From Pseudomonas alkylphenolica (GTDB lineage: Bacteria; Pseudomonadota; Gammaproteobacteria; Pseudomonadales; Pseudomonadaceae), in the NCBI RefSeq assembly GCF_016009175.1, contig NZ_JADUCM010000007.1:1-64000 (forward strand): a stretch of DNA of 64,000 nucleotides. Reading direction: 5' to 3'. This document shows, piece after piece, positions 37,104-48,139 of the stretch. The notes below the pieces were generated by a model. The model ran no database searches. It was not told the DNA's origin and saw only the letters and a program-made list of their open reading frames with translations. The number at the start of each line of letters is the position of its first letter. Positions within the stretch are counted from its first letter, which is position 1. Position numbers and translations under genes: made by a program.

Positions 37104-38047
37104 CGCAGCTTCTCGGCAACGCGCATGACCGCGCTGCGTGAACGTGGGTTGGCCTTGAGTTCGGCTTCGGAGGCAAATTGCGCCTTGCCGATCAGCTTGA
37201 TCTTCGGTTCGAAATGCTTGTGCTGCACGGGCAGGTTGCGTGGCAGGTTGTCGCCCTCGCCCTTGACCAGCTTGCGCATGAACAGCTTGACGATGCGGTC
37301 TTCCAGGGAGTGGAAGCTGATCACCACCAGACGCCCACCGACTTCCAGTGCGTCAAGGGCAGCCTCGAGGCCGAGCTCCAGATCGCCCAGCTCGTTGTTG
37401 ACGTGAATGCGCAGCCCCTGGAACGCACGGGTGGCCGGGTTCTTGCCCTTTTCCCAGGCCGGGTTGGCAACCTTGAGTACTTCGGCCAGGTCGGCGGTGC
37501 GCTCGAACGGCTGGATTTCACGGCGCGCAACCACAGCGTTGGCCATGCGTTTGGCAAAACGCTCTTCGCCATATTCCTTGAATACGCGGGCGATCTCTTC
37601 GGCTGGCGCGGTGGCGATGAACTCGGCGGCGCTGACGCCACGGCTCGGGTCCATGCGCATATCCAGCGGGCCATCATTCATGAAGCTGAAGCCGCGCTCA
37701 GGATCGTCCAGCTGTGGCGAAGAAACGCCCAGATCGAGGAGGATGCCATTGACCTTGCCATTGATACCGCGCTCAAGCGCTTCGGCACCCAGTTCGGCAA
37801 AACTGCGCTGCACAATGACAAAGCGGCCGTCTTCGGCCGCCAGCGCTTGCCCGGTAGCAATCGCTTGAGGATCTTTGTCAAAACCCAGCAACCGGCCTTG
37901 CGGCCCGAGCTTGCTGAGGATCAGGCGGCTGTGCCCACCGCGTCCGAAGGTGCCATCCAGATAGCAGCCATCGGCGCGTACGGCGAGAGCCTCAACGGCT
38001 TCGTCAAGCAGTACGGTGATGTGGTTAAAGCCGCTATCTATAGTCAC
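37100..38047 (-). CDS. rsmH: 16S rRNA (cytosine1402-N4)-methyltransferase RsmH
   Basis: This 315-residue SAM-dependent methyltransferase has the N-terminal [13 protein letters not shown], the SAM loop [11 protein letters not shown] (about 31-41), the motif [15 protein letters not shown], and the C-terminal [15 protein letters not shown]. It modifies the ribosomal P site. It overlaps mraZ and ftsL by 4 bases each. Confidence 0.98.
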
Positions 38048-38499
38048 AGGATCAAATCACGCAGTTCATCAGGCATGGCGCCCGGTTGTTGAATAGCTGC
38101 AAGGTCGGCTGCCGAAACTGCGTTCCAGGCATCCTCGTCCCACAGCTGAAATTTGTTCAGTTGCCCCACCAGCATCGCTTTCTTGTCGAGCTTGGCGTAT
38201 TCGCGCAAACGCGGAGGCACCAGGAAACGCCCACTGCCATCAAGCTCCAGATCCACCGCATTGCCGATCAGCAAACGCTGCAGGCGACGGTTCTCTTCAC
38301 GCAATGACGGCAACGCGCGTAACTTGGCTTCAATCAGTTCCCACTCGTCGAGCGGGTATACACACAAGCAAGGGTCGACAGCGTCGATGGTCACGATCAA
38401 CTGCCCGGAACTACGCGATTCGAGCTCGTCACGGTACCGGCTCGGCATTGCGAGACGGCCCTTTGCGTCGAGGTTGATGGCGTTTGCTCCGCGGAACAC
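38044..38499 (-). CDS. mraZ: Transcriptional regulator MraZ
   Basis: This 151-residue protein has two SpoVT-AbrB-like domains with the DxxxR signatures DAKGRLAMP (about 11-19) and DGSGRFLVP. MraZ represses its own dcw promoter by binding spaced GTGG-type repeats, and three such boxes lie upstream. The start codon is GTG, with GGGGA about 8 bases before it. It is the first gene of the dcw cluster. Confidence 0.96.
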   Translation of the reverse strand: MFRGANAINLDAKGRLAMPSRYRDELESRSSGQLIVTIDAVDPCLCVYPLDEWELIEAKLRALPSLREENRRLQRLLIGNAVDLELDGSGRFLVPPRLREYAKLDKKAMLVGQLNKFQLWDEDAWNAVSAADLAAIQQPGAMPDELRDLIL

Positions 38500-38541
38500 G
38501 GCTGCGATTCCCCACTTGTTAGCTTTTTTGTGATCAGAAAA

Positions 38542-38568
38542 CCCACTTCATGCCACTTTCTGCCACTT
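38542..38568 (-). promoter_or_regulatory. MraZ operator: three 10-bp-spaced boxes
   Basis: On the minus strand, AAGTGG occurs at 38563-38568, 38553-38558 and 38543-38548, exactly 10 bases apart. They lie immediately downstream of the -10 element. A fourth AAGTGGG lies at 38511-38517, next to the mraZ ribosome binding site. Known MraZ operators are GTGG(G) repeats at 10-bp spacing. Confidence 0.75.
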
Positions 38569-38574
38569 GCGCAC

Positions 38575-38604
38575 ACTATAGGAATCCGCCTACCACACCG
38601 TCAA
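38575..38604 (-). promoter_or_regulatory. Pmra: promoter of the dcw cluster
   Basis: TTGACG (38599-38604), then an 18-base spacer, then TATAGT (38575-38580) on the minus strand, close to the sigma-70 consensus. The predicted start is near 38568, in the first MraZ box, so repressor binding would block it. The rest of the interval to rnpB (38605-38806) is A+T-rich with no gene seen. Confidence 0.75.
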
Positions 38605-38806
38605 GGCGCGCTTATAAGGAAATCCCTTACAGATCGGAGATTTAGCGTATGGAGGGAAGATATTCGGAGAATTCGAAGAGGCTTTTGACAGAAAAAATCA
38701 AACTCATTCAGACAAATAGAGCCCGAAGTTAAAGTGATTTATTAAGAGTAAGATTTTTTTGGTATTACCGGGACACATCTGCTATCGAATCAAGCAGGGG
38801 AGGGAA

Positions 38807-39170
38807 AGGTGGAGAGTCGATCTGTAAGCCGGGTTCTGTCGAGGACAGTCATTCCTCTACGACGGCCATCACTGGACGCCTTTAGCAACCTACCCGGTTC
38901 CAACGCGGGCCGCGCCATATGGAACCCTATTTGGTCTTGCTCCGAGTGGGGTTTACCTAGCCACGAACTGTTGCCAGTCGTGCGGTGCGCTCTTACCGCA
39001 CCTTTTCACCCTTACCGGCACCGAAGTGCTTAGGCGGTTATTTTCTGTGGCACTTTCCGTAGGCTCACGCCCCCCAGGTGTTACCTGGCACTCTGCCCTA
39101 TGGAGCCCGGACTTTCCTCCCCCCTCTTTTGCGGAACAAAAGAAGGCAGCGACTGTCCGATCGACTCTCC
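38807..39170 (-). ncRNA. rnpB: RNase P RNA (M1 RNA)
   Basis: The transcript is about 360 nt. Its 5' end GGAGAGTCGATC pairs with GATCGACTCTCC at the 3' end to form helix P1. Conserved RNase P blocks are visible: GACAGTCGC near the 5' end, GGGGGGCGTGAGCC-like and GAAAGTGCCACAGAAA in the core, and CAGAACCCGGCTTA near the 3' end. It is the catalytic RNA that trims tRNA 5' ends. It lies between rsmI and mraZ on the same strand. The exact ends are estimated from P1. Confidence 0.95.
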
Positions 39171-39232
39171 GCCGCAAAGGTTAACGGCAGAGAGGCTCAA
39201 GAACAAGCAATAAAACAGATTGTAGCAACGGG

Positions 39233-40111
39233 TCAGCCGTTGTCTTTCTGTTTTTCCAGCGCCGCCTGGTACAGCACATTCTTGCGCACGCCAGTAATTT
39301 CCGCCGCCAGCGCTGCAGCCCGCTTGAGCGGCATCTCCGCCAGCAGCAGGTCGAGCACCCGCATCGCCTCGCTGCTGATCGCCTGCTCATCTTCAGGCGC
39401 GGTCCAGCCTGCCACCAGCACAACACACTCGCCGCGCTGCTGATTGCTGTCCGCCTCGACAAACGCACGCAACTCACCCAGCGGCAGGCCTTTGAGGGTT
39501 TCGAAGGTCTTGGTCAGTTCGCGCGCCAGCAGGGCAGGACGCTCTGCACCGAACACCGCCTCCATGTCCTGCAGGCATTCAAGGATACGATGCGGCGCTT
39601 CGTAGAAGATCAAGGTCCGTGGTTCTTCCTTGACCTGACTCAGGCGCGCACGCCGCCCAACCGCCTTGGCCGGCAAAAAGCCCTCGAAGATGAACCGGTC
39701 CGACGGCAAGCCAGCCGCCGACAGTGCGGCAATCAGCGCGCACGCCCCCGGCACCGGCACCACCTTGACTCCAGCCGCACGCGCCTGGCGCACCAGATGG
39801 TAGCCAGGATCGGAAATCAACGGCGTACCGGCATCGGAAATCAGCGCCACATTGTCGCCCGCCAACAAACGCGTCAGAAAGCGGCTGCCTTCATCACGCT
39901 CGTTGTGTTCGTGGCAGGCCGCCAAGGGCGTGTTGATGCCGAAATGCTGTAGCAAACGAATGGAGTGGCGTGTGTCTTCTGCGGCAATCAACGCCACGTC
40001 GCCAAGCACCTTCAGGGCCCGTGCGCTCATGTCGTCCAGGTTGCCAATGGGCGTGGCCACCACGTAGAGCGTGCCGATCGTGGAATGGGAAGCCCCTGGA
40101 ACATCTGTCAC
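39233..40111 (-). CDS. rsmI: 16S rRNA (cytidine1402-2'-O)-methyltransferase RsmI
   Basis: This 292-residue tetrapyrrole-methylase-fold enzyme carries [32 protein letters not shown] and [15 protein letters not shown]. It methylates the same nucleotide, C1402, as RsmH, whose gene lies nearby. I chose GTG at 40111 (AAAGG about 8 bases upstream); an in-frame ATG at 40144 would add 11 residues. The gene is divergent from lpoA. Confidence 0.95.
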   Translation of the reverse strand: MTDVPGASHSTIGTLYVVATPIGNLDDMSARALKVLGDVALIAAEDTRHSIRLLQHFGINTPLAACHEHNERDEGSRFLTRLLAGDNVALISDAGTPLISDPGYHLVRQARAAGVKVVPVPGACALIAALSAAGLPSDRFIFEGFLPAKAVGRRARLSQVKEEPRTLIFYEAPHRILECLQDMEAVFGAERPALLARELTKTFETLKGLPLGELRAFVEADSNQQRGECVVLVAGWTAPEDEQAISSEAMRVLDLLLAEMPLKRAAALAAEITGVRKNVLYQAALEKQKDNG

Positions 40112-40297
40112 AGCACACACCTTTGAAAGTGAACAAAGCGCCATTGTAGCCCGACTGACGGCAACAATGCGTAACCAGCACAGCCTGCAGGGCGCGTTCC
40201 AGCGCCTATATTGAAGGATTAACGCCAGCGACATCGCGCCCCGGCCAGTGCTTGGGTACAATTGCCAGTTAATTTGATCGAGTAACAGGACCTTTAC

Positions 40298-42118
40298 ATG
40301 ATCGCTTGCCTGCGGCTGTTCACAGCCCTTTGCTTCGCCGCCCTGCTGGCAGCCTGCGCCAGCTCGCCCTCGTCGAGCCTCGGCGAACTGCCGCGCACCC
40401 CGGACGCCAGCATCGAGCAACTGCTTGAACAAGCCAACACCAGCAAGACACCGGAACAAGCCGCCCTGCTGCGCCTGAGCGCCGCCGACCTGGCGCACCA
40501 GCAAAAAGACAACGTGCGCGCTGCACGCATCCTCGAACAGGTGCCGATGGAGCAGCTCAAACCTGCCCAGCAGATCTTCGCCAGCACCCTGAGTGCCGAG
40601 CTGGCCATGAGCCGCAACCAGCCCAAGGCTGCCCTGAGCGCCTTGAGTCACCCAAGCCTGGCACGCCTGAACGAATTGCCGGACGAGCAACAGCGCCGCA
40701 CCCGCAGCGTGCAGGCCAGCGCCCTGGAGGCCGATGGCCAGACCCTGGCCGCGGCGAAAACCCGCGTCGACCTCGCCCCGCTGCTCACCGGCAATGCCGC
40801 CAGCGCCAACCAGGACGCCATCTGGAACCTGGTTGCCGCCCTGCCCAGCGATCAGCTGCAAGCGGCCAGCACCGGCGACGACACCTTTGCCGGTTGGGCC
40901 AGCCTGGCCCTGGCGGTGAAAAGTGCCGGCACCCTGGAGCAACAACAGGCTGCCATCGACACCTGGAAAACCCAGCACCCCAAGCACCCGGCCGCCCTGC
41001 AACTGCCGCTGCCGCTGGTAAAACTCAAGGAACTGGCCAGCCAGCCGCTGACCAAAATCGCCTTGCTGCTGCCCCAGGAAGGCCAGCTGGCCGGTGTGGC
41101 CCGCGCCCTGCGTGATGGTTTCATGGCCGCGCACTTCCAGGCGCAACAAGCCGGACAGAAACCCCCTGCGGTCGAAGTCTTCGACAGCTCGCGCATGACC
41201 TCCCTGGATGACTTCTATCGCCAGGCCCAGGCAGCCGGCGTCCAGCTGGTCGTTGGCCCGCTGGAAAAGCCCCTGGTCAAACAGCTCGCCTCACGCCCGC
41301 AACTGCCTATCACCACCCTGGCCCTGAACTACAGCGACGTCGGCCAGAACGGCCCGGCGCAACTGTTCCAGTTCGGCCTCGCTGCCGAAGACGAAGCCCG
41401 TGAAGTCTCGCGCCGCGCCCACGCCGACGGCATGGTTCGTGCCGTTGCCCTGGTACCACGTGGCGATTGGGGCGACCGCGTACTCAAAGCCTTCCGCCAG
41501 GACTGGGAAGCCAAGGGCGGCACCCTGCTCGCCGCCGAGCATATTGACCAGCCTGTCGCCCTGGCCCAGCAAATTGCCGATCTGTTCCAGCTGCGCCAGA
41601 GCGAAGGCCGCGCCAAGAGCCTGCAGGACACTGTCGGCGGCAGCGTTTCGGCCCAGCCGTCGCGTCGCCAGGACATCGACTTCATCTTCCTCGCCGCCAC
41701 TCCGCAGCAGGGCCAGCAGATCAAGCCGACCCTGAACTTCCAGTACGCAGGCGACGTTCCGGTCTATGCCACCTCGCACCTGTACAGCGCCAGCGGTGAC
41801 GTGAACCAGTACAACGACATGAACGGCATTCGCTTCTGCGAGACCCCGTGGCTGCTCGACACCAACAACAGCCTGCGCCAGCAAGTCGTCAGCCAGTGGC
41901 CACAAGCCGCCGGCAGCCTCGGTCGCCTGTACGCCATGGGTATCGATGCCTACAGCCTGGCGCCACGCCTGACTCAGCTCAAGGCCCTGCCAGACAACCG
42001 CATTGAAGGCTTCTCCGGCAGCCTGAGCATGAACCCGAACCAGCGCATCGAGCGTCAGCTGCCTTGGGCCGAGTTCTCCGGCGGTCAGATCAAGCGCCTG
42101 CCTGACACCCCGCGCTGA
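40298..42118 (+). CDS. lpoA: Penicillin-binding protein activator LpoA
   Basis: This 606-residue outer-membrane lipoprotein has the signal [20 protein letters not shown] with lipidated Cys20. An N-terminal TPR-like helical domain (about 30-245) precedes a periplasmic-binding-protein-like domain (about 255-600, [24 protein letters not shown]). LpoA reaches through the periplasm to activate PBP1A. The stop overlaps the yraN start (TGATG). Confidence 0.93.
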   Translation: MIACLRLFTALCFAALLAACASSPSSSLGELPRTPDASIEQLLEQANTSKTPEQAALLRLSAADLAHQQKDNVRAARILEQVPMEQLKPAQQIFASTLSAELAMSRNQPKAALSALSHPSLARLNELPDEQQRRTRSVQASALEADGQTLAAAKTRVDLAPLLTGNAASANQDAIWNLVAALPSDQLQAASTGDDTFAGWASLALAVKSAGTLEQQQAAIDTWKTQHPKHPAALQLPLPLVKLKELASQPLTKIALLLPQEGQLAGVARALRDGFMAAHFQAQQAGQKPPAVEVFDSSRMTSLDDFYRQAQAAGVQLVVGPLEKPLVKQLASRPQLPITTLALNYSDVGQNGPAQLFQFGLAAEDEAREVSRRAHADGMVRAVALVPRGDWGDRVLKAFRQDWEAKGGTLLAAEHIDQPVALAQQIADLFQLRQSEGRAKSLQDTVGGSVSAQPSRRQDIDFIFLAATPQQGQQIKPTLNFQYAGDVPVYATSHLYSASGDVNQYNDMNGIRFCETPWLLDTNNSLRQQVVSQWPQAAGSLGRLYAMGIDAYSLAPRLTQLKALPDNRIEGFSGSLSMNPNQRIERQLPWAEFSGGQIKRLPDTPR

Positions 42119-42489
42119 TGCCCCACAGTTCGCGCCAGCAGGCCGGCCAGGCCGCCGAACAATACGCCCTTGAGCACCTTCAAGGGCATGGCCTGCAACT
42201 GCTGGCGCAGAACTGGCGATGCAAAGGTGGCGAGCTTGATCTGGTCATGCTCGACAGCGATACAGTAGTATTCGTCGAAGTTCGCTATCGGTTGCATGCG
42301 GACTTTGGCGGTGCACTCGGCAGTATCGACGGGCGCAAGCAGGACAAACTGGTGCTAGCCGCCGAGTCTTTTCTGCACAAGGAAACACGCTGGGCCAATC
42401 ACCCCTGCCGTTTCGATGTGATCGCCGTGCAAGGCAGAGGCCACCAGGGCCAAGCGCTTCAATGGCTGAAAAACGCCTTCGAATGCTGA
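42118..42489 (+). CDS. yraN: YraN family endonuclease-fold protein (UPF0102)
   Basis: This 123-residue protein has a restriction-endonuclease-like core: GGELDLVMLDSDTVVFVEVRYR (about 37-58) resembles the E-x(n)-D-x(n)-ExK nuclease motif, with Arg in place of Lys. The family's function is not established. It is coupled to lpoA. Confidence 0.9.
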   Translation: MPHSSRQQAGQAAEQYALEHLQGHGLQLLAQNWRCKGGELDLVMLDSDTVVFVEVRYRLHADFGGALGSIDGRKQDKLVLAAESFLHKETRWANHPCRFDVIAVQGRGHQGQALQWLKNAFEC

Positions 42490-42500
42490 GCCCGCCCTGA

Positions 42501-43792
<1,292 letters not shown>

Positions 43793-43827
43793 ATACCCAC
43801 TCTCTACACCTAGCCTAGGAAGTCCCC

Positions 43828-44046
43828 ATGAAAAACGGCCTGCTGTCCACCCTGCTGATCGGCGCTTTCGCCACCCTGGCCGGCTGCTCCACCCCAAGCC
43901 TGATCACCCTCAACGACGGCCGCGAATTCCAGGCCGTCGATGCCCCGCACTTCGAACGCAGCACCGGCTTCTACGAGTTCGAGCAACTGGACGGCAAAGT
44001 GACCCGCGTCAACAAGGATCAGGTCCGCACTATCAGCGACCTGTAA
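43828..44046 (+). CDS. Small YgdI/YgdR-like lipoprotein (DUF903)
   Basis: This 72-residue lipoprotein has the signal MKNGLLSTLLIGAFATLAGC (Cys20). It is followed by an SH3-like DUF903 region starting LITLNDGREFQAVDAPHFE, and VTRVNKDQVRTISDL. Its function is unknown. It lies 35 bases after the BON gene, with AGGAAG upstream of the ATG. Confidence 0.85.
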   Translation: MKNGLLSTLLIGAFATLAGCSTPSLITLNDGREFQAVDAPHFERSTGFYEFEQLDGKVTRVNKDQVRTISDL

Positions 44047-44058
44047 TTCTTTCGCGCA

Positions 44059-44094
44059 ATAAAAAAGGCGATCCAACCGGATCGCCTTTTTTAT
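44059..44094. terminator. Bidirectional terminator between lipoprotein gene and sspB
   Basis: The stem AAAAAAGGCGATCC / GGATCGCCTTTTTT with an AACC loop has A and T tracts on both sides. It serves the convergent lipoprotein gene (+) and sspB (-). Confidence 0.9.
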
Positions 44095-44528
44095 TACTTC
44101 ACAACCTTCAGGCTCGGACGCCCACTTGGCCGCGGTGGCTGCCCACCCGCCGGCGGACCGTCATCATCGGGCTCGACACCCTCGTCGTCGGCGTATTCTT
44201 CATCTTCTTCGAATACCGGCGGCTCGAGCTCAAAGACCATGCCCTGACCGTTCTCACGGGCATAGATACCGAGAATCGCACCGGCAGGCACGAACAAGGT
44301 ATGGGCAACACCGCCAAAGCGTCCCTCGAAGCTCACTGCGTCGTTATCCATGTGCAGATGACGTACGGCATTGGGCGAGATGTTCAGGACGATCTGGCCG
44401 TCACTGGCGAAGCCCTGGGGCACCTGTACCTTCGGGTACTCGGCATTGACCAGCATGTGGGGGGTGCAGTCGTTATCCACGATCCACTCATAGAGTGCAC
44501 GTACCAAATAGGGGCGACTGGAGTTCAT
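44094..44528 (-). CDS. sspB: ClpXP protease specificity factor SspB
   Basis: This 144-residue adaptor delivers ssrA-tagged proteins to ClpXP. The substrate-binding domain spans about 1-110 (SSRPYLVRALYEWIVDNDCTPHM at the start). An acidic linker (EEDEEYADDEGVEPDDD) follows, and the C-terminal ClpX-binding motif is RPSLKVVK. It lies 17 bases after sspA. Confidence 0.96.
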   Translation of the reverse strand: MNSSRPYLVRALYEWIVDNDCTPHMLVNAEYPKVQVPQGFASDGQIVLNISPNAVRHLHMDNDAVSFEGRFGGVAHTLFVPAGAILGIYARENGQGMVFELEPPVFEEDEEYADDEGVEPDDDGPPAGGQPPRPSGRPSLKVVK

Positions 44529-44545
44529 CGACAGCTCCTTAAAAC

Positions 44546-45163
44546 CTAGCGCATTTCACGTTCAGCAGCGGACAGGCTTGCCTGGAAAGCTTCGCGGGCA
44601 AACTGTCGCTCCATGTAATCGAGCAACGGCTTGGCCGGCCGCGGCAGTTCAATTCCCAACACTGGCAAACGCCAGAGTATGGGCAGTAGACAACAATCAA
44701 CCAGACTTTGCTCCTCACTGAGGAAACAGGGCTTGTCGGCAAACAACGGCGACACGCCGGTCAGGCTCTCGCGCAGCTCCTTGCGGGCCTGGACCCGGAC
44801 GGCATCCTTGGTGCGCGGATCAAGGATCTGATCGACCAAAGCACACCAGTCGCGCTGGATGCGATGGATCAGCAGCCGGCTGTTGGCCCGCGCCACCGGA
44901 TACACCGGCAGCAAGGGAGGATGCGGGTAACGCTCATCGAGGTATTCCATCACCACGGTCGACTCGTACAGTGCCAAGTCGCGATCGACCAGGGTCGGCA
45001 CGCTGCCATAGGGGTTCACTTCGACCAGCTTGGGCGGCAGGCGTCCGGGATCGACATTGATGATCTCGACGCTGACACCTTTCTCGGCGAGAACGATGCG
45101 CACCCGATGAGAATAATGGTCAGCGGGGTCGGAGTAGCAGGCCAACCGGTTGGTCACGCCCAT
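44546..45163 (-). CDS. sspA: Stringent starvation protein A SspA
   Basis: This 205-residue GST-fold protein binds RNA polymerase and affects stress and virulence genes. It starts [29 protein letters not shown]. The [14 protein letters not shown] loop is the conserved SspA surface patch. A TATAAT box (minus strand, 45186-45191) lies 22 bases before the ATG, without a clear -35. It heads the sspA-sspB operon. Confidence 0.95.
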   Translation of the reverse strand: MGVTNRLACYSDPADHYSHRVRIVLAEKGVSVEIINVDPGRLPPKLVEVNPYGSVPTLVDRDLALYESTVVMEYLDERYPHPPLLPVYPVARANSRLLIHRIQRDWCALVDQILDPRTKDAVRVQARKELRESLTGVSPLFADKPCFLSEEQSLVDCCLLPILWRLPVLGIELPRPAKPLLDYMERQFAREAFQASLSAAEREMR

Positions 45164-45206
45164 AGTGGTCCTCCTCGCAGATGAAATTATAGAAGCTACA
45201 AATGCA

Positions 45207-45256
45207 AACGCGCCCTGCGGGCACCTCCGTTATCCGGAGGCACCCCAGGGCGCGTT
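45207..45256 (-). terminator. Long hairpin terminator after petC
   Basis: AACGCGCCCTG (45207-45217) pairs with CAGGGCGCGTT (45246-45256), with a second inner stem GGTGCCTCCG / CGGAGGTGCC. On the minus strand, TGCATTTGT follows. It separates petABC from sspA. Confidence 0.7.
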
Positions 45257-45280
45257 CAACTACCAGAAACTACTGCGTGA

Positions 45281-46060
45281 TCAGTGCACGTCCTTCCAGT
45301 ATTCGCGCTTGAGCAGGTAAGCGAATATGAAGAAGAAGGCCAGGTACAGCAGCACGTAGGTGCCGATGCGCTGACTTTCCAGTTTGACCGGGTTGGCCGA
45401 GTAGGCCAGGAAGGTCACCAGATTCTTGACCTTCTCGTCGAACTGCTCTTCGTTCAGGGTACCGGATTTCGGCTCCACGGTCAGCTGGTCGCATGCTTCA
45501 TGGGTCAATGGCGAGCCGGTCAGCGGGTCAAATTGCTTCTTGCCGTCGACCACGGTCTGCACTTGTTTGCAGCCGATGACCTGATTGCCCTGCAGGCCAA
45601 CCAGCACGTTAGGCATGCCAACGTTCGGGAAAACCTTGTTGTTCACCCCGTACGGACGCGAACTGTCCGCATAGAAGCTGCGCAGGTAGGTATACAGCCA
45701 GTCGGTGCCACGCACCCGTGCAACCAGGGTCAGGTCGGGCGGCGCCGCACCGAACCAGGTCTTGGCGTCTTCAGGCTTCATGCCGATCTTCATATGGTCG
45801 CCAATCTTGGCGCCGGTAAACACCAGCTTCTCGAGCATCAGCTCGTGAGGAATGCCCAGGTCGTCGGCAACCCGCTCGTATCGCTGGAACTTGGCGCTGT
45901 GGCAACCCATGCAATAGTTGGCAAAGGTACGCGCACCGTCCTGCATGGCCGCCTTGTCGCTCAGATCGATATCGACCTTGTCCAGCTCCAGGCCGTGCTC
46001 GGCCGCGAAGGTCAACGAGGGCATCACTGCCAGAATCAATACTGCAAATAGCTTTTTCAT
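45281..46060 (-). CDS. petC: Cytochrome c1 of the bc1 complex
   Basis: This 259-residue protein has a signal peptide (MKKLFAVLILAVMPSLTFA). The haem-binding motif CMGCH is at 50-54 and a C-terminal TM anchor is GTYVLLYLAFFFIFAYLL. It passes electrons from the Rieske centre to soluble cytochrome c. I chose ATG at 46060, which gives the signal peptide and overlaps the petB stop by one base. Confidence 0.97.
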   Translation of the reverse strand: MKKLFAVLILAVMPSLTFAAEHGLELDKVDIDLSDKAAMQDGARTFANYCMGCHSAKFQRYERVADDLGIPHELMLEKLVFTGAKIGDHMKIGMKPEDAKTWFGAAPPDLTLVARVRGTDWLYTYLRSFYADSSRPYGVNNKVFPNVGMPNVLVGLQGNQVIGCKQVQTVVDGKKQFDPLTGSPLTHEACDQLTVEPKSGTLNEEQFDEKVKNLVTFLAYSANPVKLESQRIGTYVLLYLAFFFIFAYLLKREYWKDVH

Positions 46061-47271
46061 CAGCCAGTCACCCTTTCCGGAACCGGTTTGGTCTTCTCGA
46101 GCCGGGTGTAGAACGGCATCAGAAGGAAGTAGGCGAAATACAGGAAGGTGCATACCTGCGACAGCAACGTACGGCCCGGGGTTGGCGCCAGCACGCCGAG
46201 CACACCGAGGATCACGAACGAGATGCAGAACACCACCAGCCAGATCTTGCTCATCCAGCCCTTGTAGCGCATGGACTTCACCGGACTGCGGTCGAGCCAT
46301 GGCAGCACGAACAGCACGGCAATCGCGGCACCCATGGCGATAACGCCGAGGAGCTTGTCCGGTACTGCCCGCAGGATTGCGTAGAACGGTGTGAAGTACC
46401 AGACCGGGGCAATATGCTCTGGAGTCTTGAAGGCGTTCGCCTGCTCAAAGTTCGGTTTTTCCAGGAAGTAACCACCCATTTCCGGGAAGAAGAACACAAT
46501 GGCGCAGAACACGAAGAGGAACACGACGACACCGACAATGTCCTTCACGGTGTAGTACGGGTGGAACGCGATACCGTCCAGCGGTACACCGTTTTCGTCT
46601 TTGTGCTTCTTGATATCGACGCCATCCGGGTTGTTCGAACCCACTTCGTGCAGGGCCAGGATGTGCAGCACCACCAGGCCAAGGATCACGATGGGCAGTG
46701 CAACGACGTGCAAGGCGAAGAAGCGGTTCAGGGTAATGCCGGAGATCAGGTAGTCACCACGAATCCACTGGGTCAGGTCATCGCCGATCACCGGAATCGC
46801 ACCGAACAGCGAGATGATCACCTGGGCGCCCCAGTACGACATCTGGCCCCATGGCAGCAGGTAGCCCATGAAGGCTTCGGCCATCAGCGCCAGGTAGATC
46901 AGCATGCCGAACACCCACACCAGCTCGCGAGGCTTCTGGTACGAGCCGTACAGCAGACCGCGGAACATGTGCAGGTAGACGACGATGAAGAATGCCGACG
47001 CGCCGGTGGAGTGCAGGTAGCGCAGGATCCAGCCGTACTCGACATCACGCATGATGTATTCGACCGAGGCAAACGCCTCTTCGGCCGAAGGGGTAAAGCT
47101 CATGGTCAGCCAGACACCGGTAACGATCTGGTTAACCAGCACCAGCAGCGCCAGGGAGCCGAAAAAATAGAAGAAGTTGAAGTTCTTTGGTGCGTAGTAC
47201 TTGCTGAGGTGGTCTTCCCACATCTTGGTGGCGGGGAAGCGGGCGTCAACCCAGTCCATGAACTTACTCAT
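46060..47271 (-). CDS. petB: Cytochrome b of the bc1 complex
   Basis: This 403-residue integral protein has eight expected TM helices, paired haem-ligand His residues (RYLHSTGASAFFIVVYLHMFRG and HVVALPIVILGLVVLHILALHE) and the quinol-site PEWY-like segment (APVWYFTPFYAILR). ATG at 47271 overlaps the petA stop (TGATG); a GTG just upstream is less likely. Confidence 0.98.
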   Translation of the reverse strand: MSKFMDWVDARFPATKMWEDHLSKYYAPKNFNFFYFFGSLALLVLVNQIVTGVWLTMSFTPSAEEAFASVEYIMRDVEYGWILRYLHSTGASAFFIVVYLHMFRGLLYGSYQKPRELVWVFGMLIYLALMAEAFMGYLLPWGQMSYWGAQVIISLFGAIPVIGDDLTQWIRGDYLISGITLNRFFALHVVALPIVILGLVVLHILALHEVGSNNPDGVDIKKHKDENGVPLDGIAFHPYYTVKDIVGVVVFLFVFCAIVFFFPEMGGYFLEKPNFEQANAFKTPEHIAPVWYFTPFYAILRAVPDKLLGVIAMGAAIAVLFVLPWLDRSPVKSMRYKGWMSKIWLVVFCISFVILGVLGVLAPTPGRTLLSQVCTFLYFAYFLLMPFYTRLEKTKPVPERVTG

Positions 47272-47864
47272 CACGCGTTCTCCTGATCGACGCCGACGAC
47301 AATGATGTCGTCCGACTCATAAGAGTGCGGCGGCACTGGCAGATTGAGCGGCGCCGGCTGGGATTTGTAAACGCGGCCGGCCAGGTCGTAGTGGGAACCG
47401 TGACATGGGCAGAAGTAACCCCCCACCCACTTGGGACCCAGGTCGACCGGGGCGACTTCAGGACGGAAGGTTGGCGAGCAGCCCAGGTGGGTGCACAGGC
47501 CGACCAACACCAGGATTTCCGGCTTGATCGCGCGGTTTTCCGGGTTGACGTAAGTGGGCTGGACCGATGCTTTGGACTCAGGGTCGGAGAGGTCGCCGGT
47601 GATCTTCTTGAGGTTGCCAAGGATCTCTTCGGTACGGCGGACGATGAAGACTGGCTGGCCGCGCCATTCAGCAATCATTTGCTGGCCCGGCTCAATCTTG
47701 GCGATGTTGACCTTCACCGGTGCACCCGCGGCTTTCGCCTTGGCACTGGGGAACCATGACCCCACGAACGGGACCGCAGCCCCCACCGCTCCTGCAGCAC
47801 CCACCACGGATGTGGCTGCTACGAGGAAGCGACGCCGGCCTGCATTGACGCCGTCATTGCTCAT
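47271..47864 (-). CDS. petA: Rieske iron-sulfur protein of the bc1 complex
   Basis: This 197-residue protein has a Tat-type signal (GRRRFLVAATS, about 9-19) that remains as the membrane anchor. The 2Fe-2S motifs are CTHLGC (124-129) and CPCHGSHYD (152-160), which give two Cys and two His ligands. It heads petABC. The promoter candidate lies about 80 bases upstream. Confidence 0.98.
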   Translation of the reverse strand: MSNDGVNAGRRRFLVAATSVVGAAGAVGAAVPFVGSWFPSAKAKAAGAPVKVNIAKIEPGQQMIAEWRGQPVFIVRRTEEILGNLKKITGDLSDPESKASVQPTYVNPENRAIKPEILVLVGLCTHLGCSPTFRPEVAPVDLGPKWVGGYFCPCHGSHYDLAGRVYKSQPAPLNLPVPPHSYESDDIIVVGVDQENA

Positions 47865-47945
47865 TCAGTCCTCTCCCATCAGCTTTATGGCCTGTTACAA
47901 CAGGCATCTACTTAAGTAATTTCTGAACTGCTTAAAATTTGCCGC

Positions 47946-47974
47946 ATGGTAATGAAAAGACCCTGCTATTACAA
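47946..47974 (-). promoter_or_regulatory. Candidate petABC promoter
   Basis: On the minus strand there is TTGTAA (47969-47974), then 17 bases, then TACCAT (47946-47951). It lies in a 275-base intergenic region (47865-48139) that also holds the rpsI terminator; nothing else was seen there. Confidence 0.35.
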
Positions 47975-48084
47975 GGTGATTAGCCATGGCAAAAGGCTGC
48001 ATCCCTTATAGCACTTGACTTGCGTCTATGCGGCAAGTTGTCACGTCACAGGCTAAGTAAAGGCCAATATGTTTATTCAAGACA

Positions 48085-48122
48085 TAAAAAAAGCCCGGTT
48101 CCACTGGAACCGGGCTTTTTTT
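48085..48122 (-). terminator. rplM-rpsI terminator
   Basis: The stem AAGCCCGGTTCC / GGAACCGGGCTT with an ACT loop has A7/T8 flanks. It is 20 bases past the rpsI stop. Confidence 0.92.
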
Positions 48123-48139
48123 GAACGCCGAAGCGAAAA

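Noticed and set aside
40112-41149. Extension of rsmI upstream to 41149
   Set aside because: The extra frame is antisense to lpoA and lacks similarity. The methylase begins near 40111.
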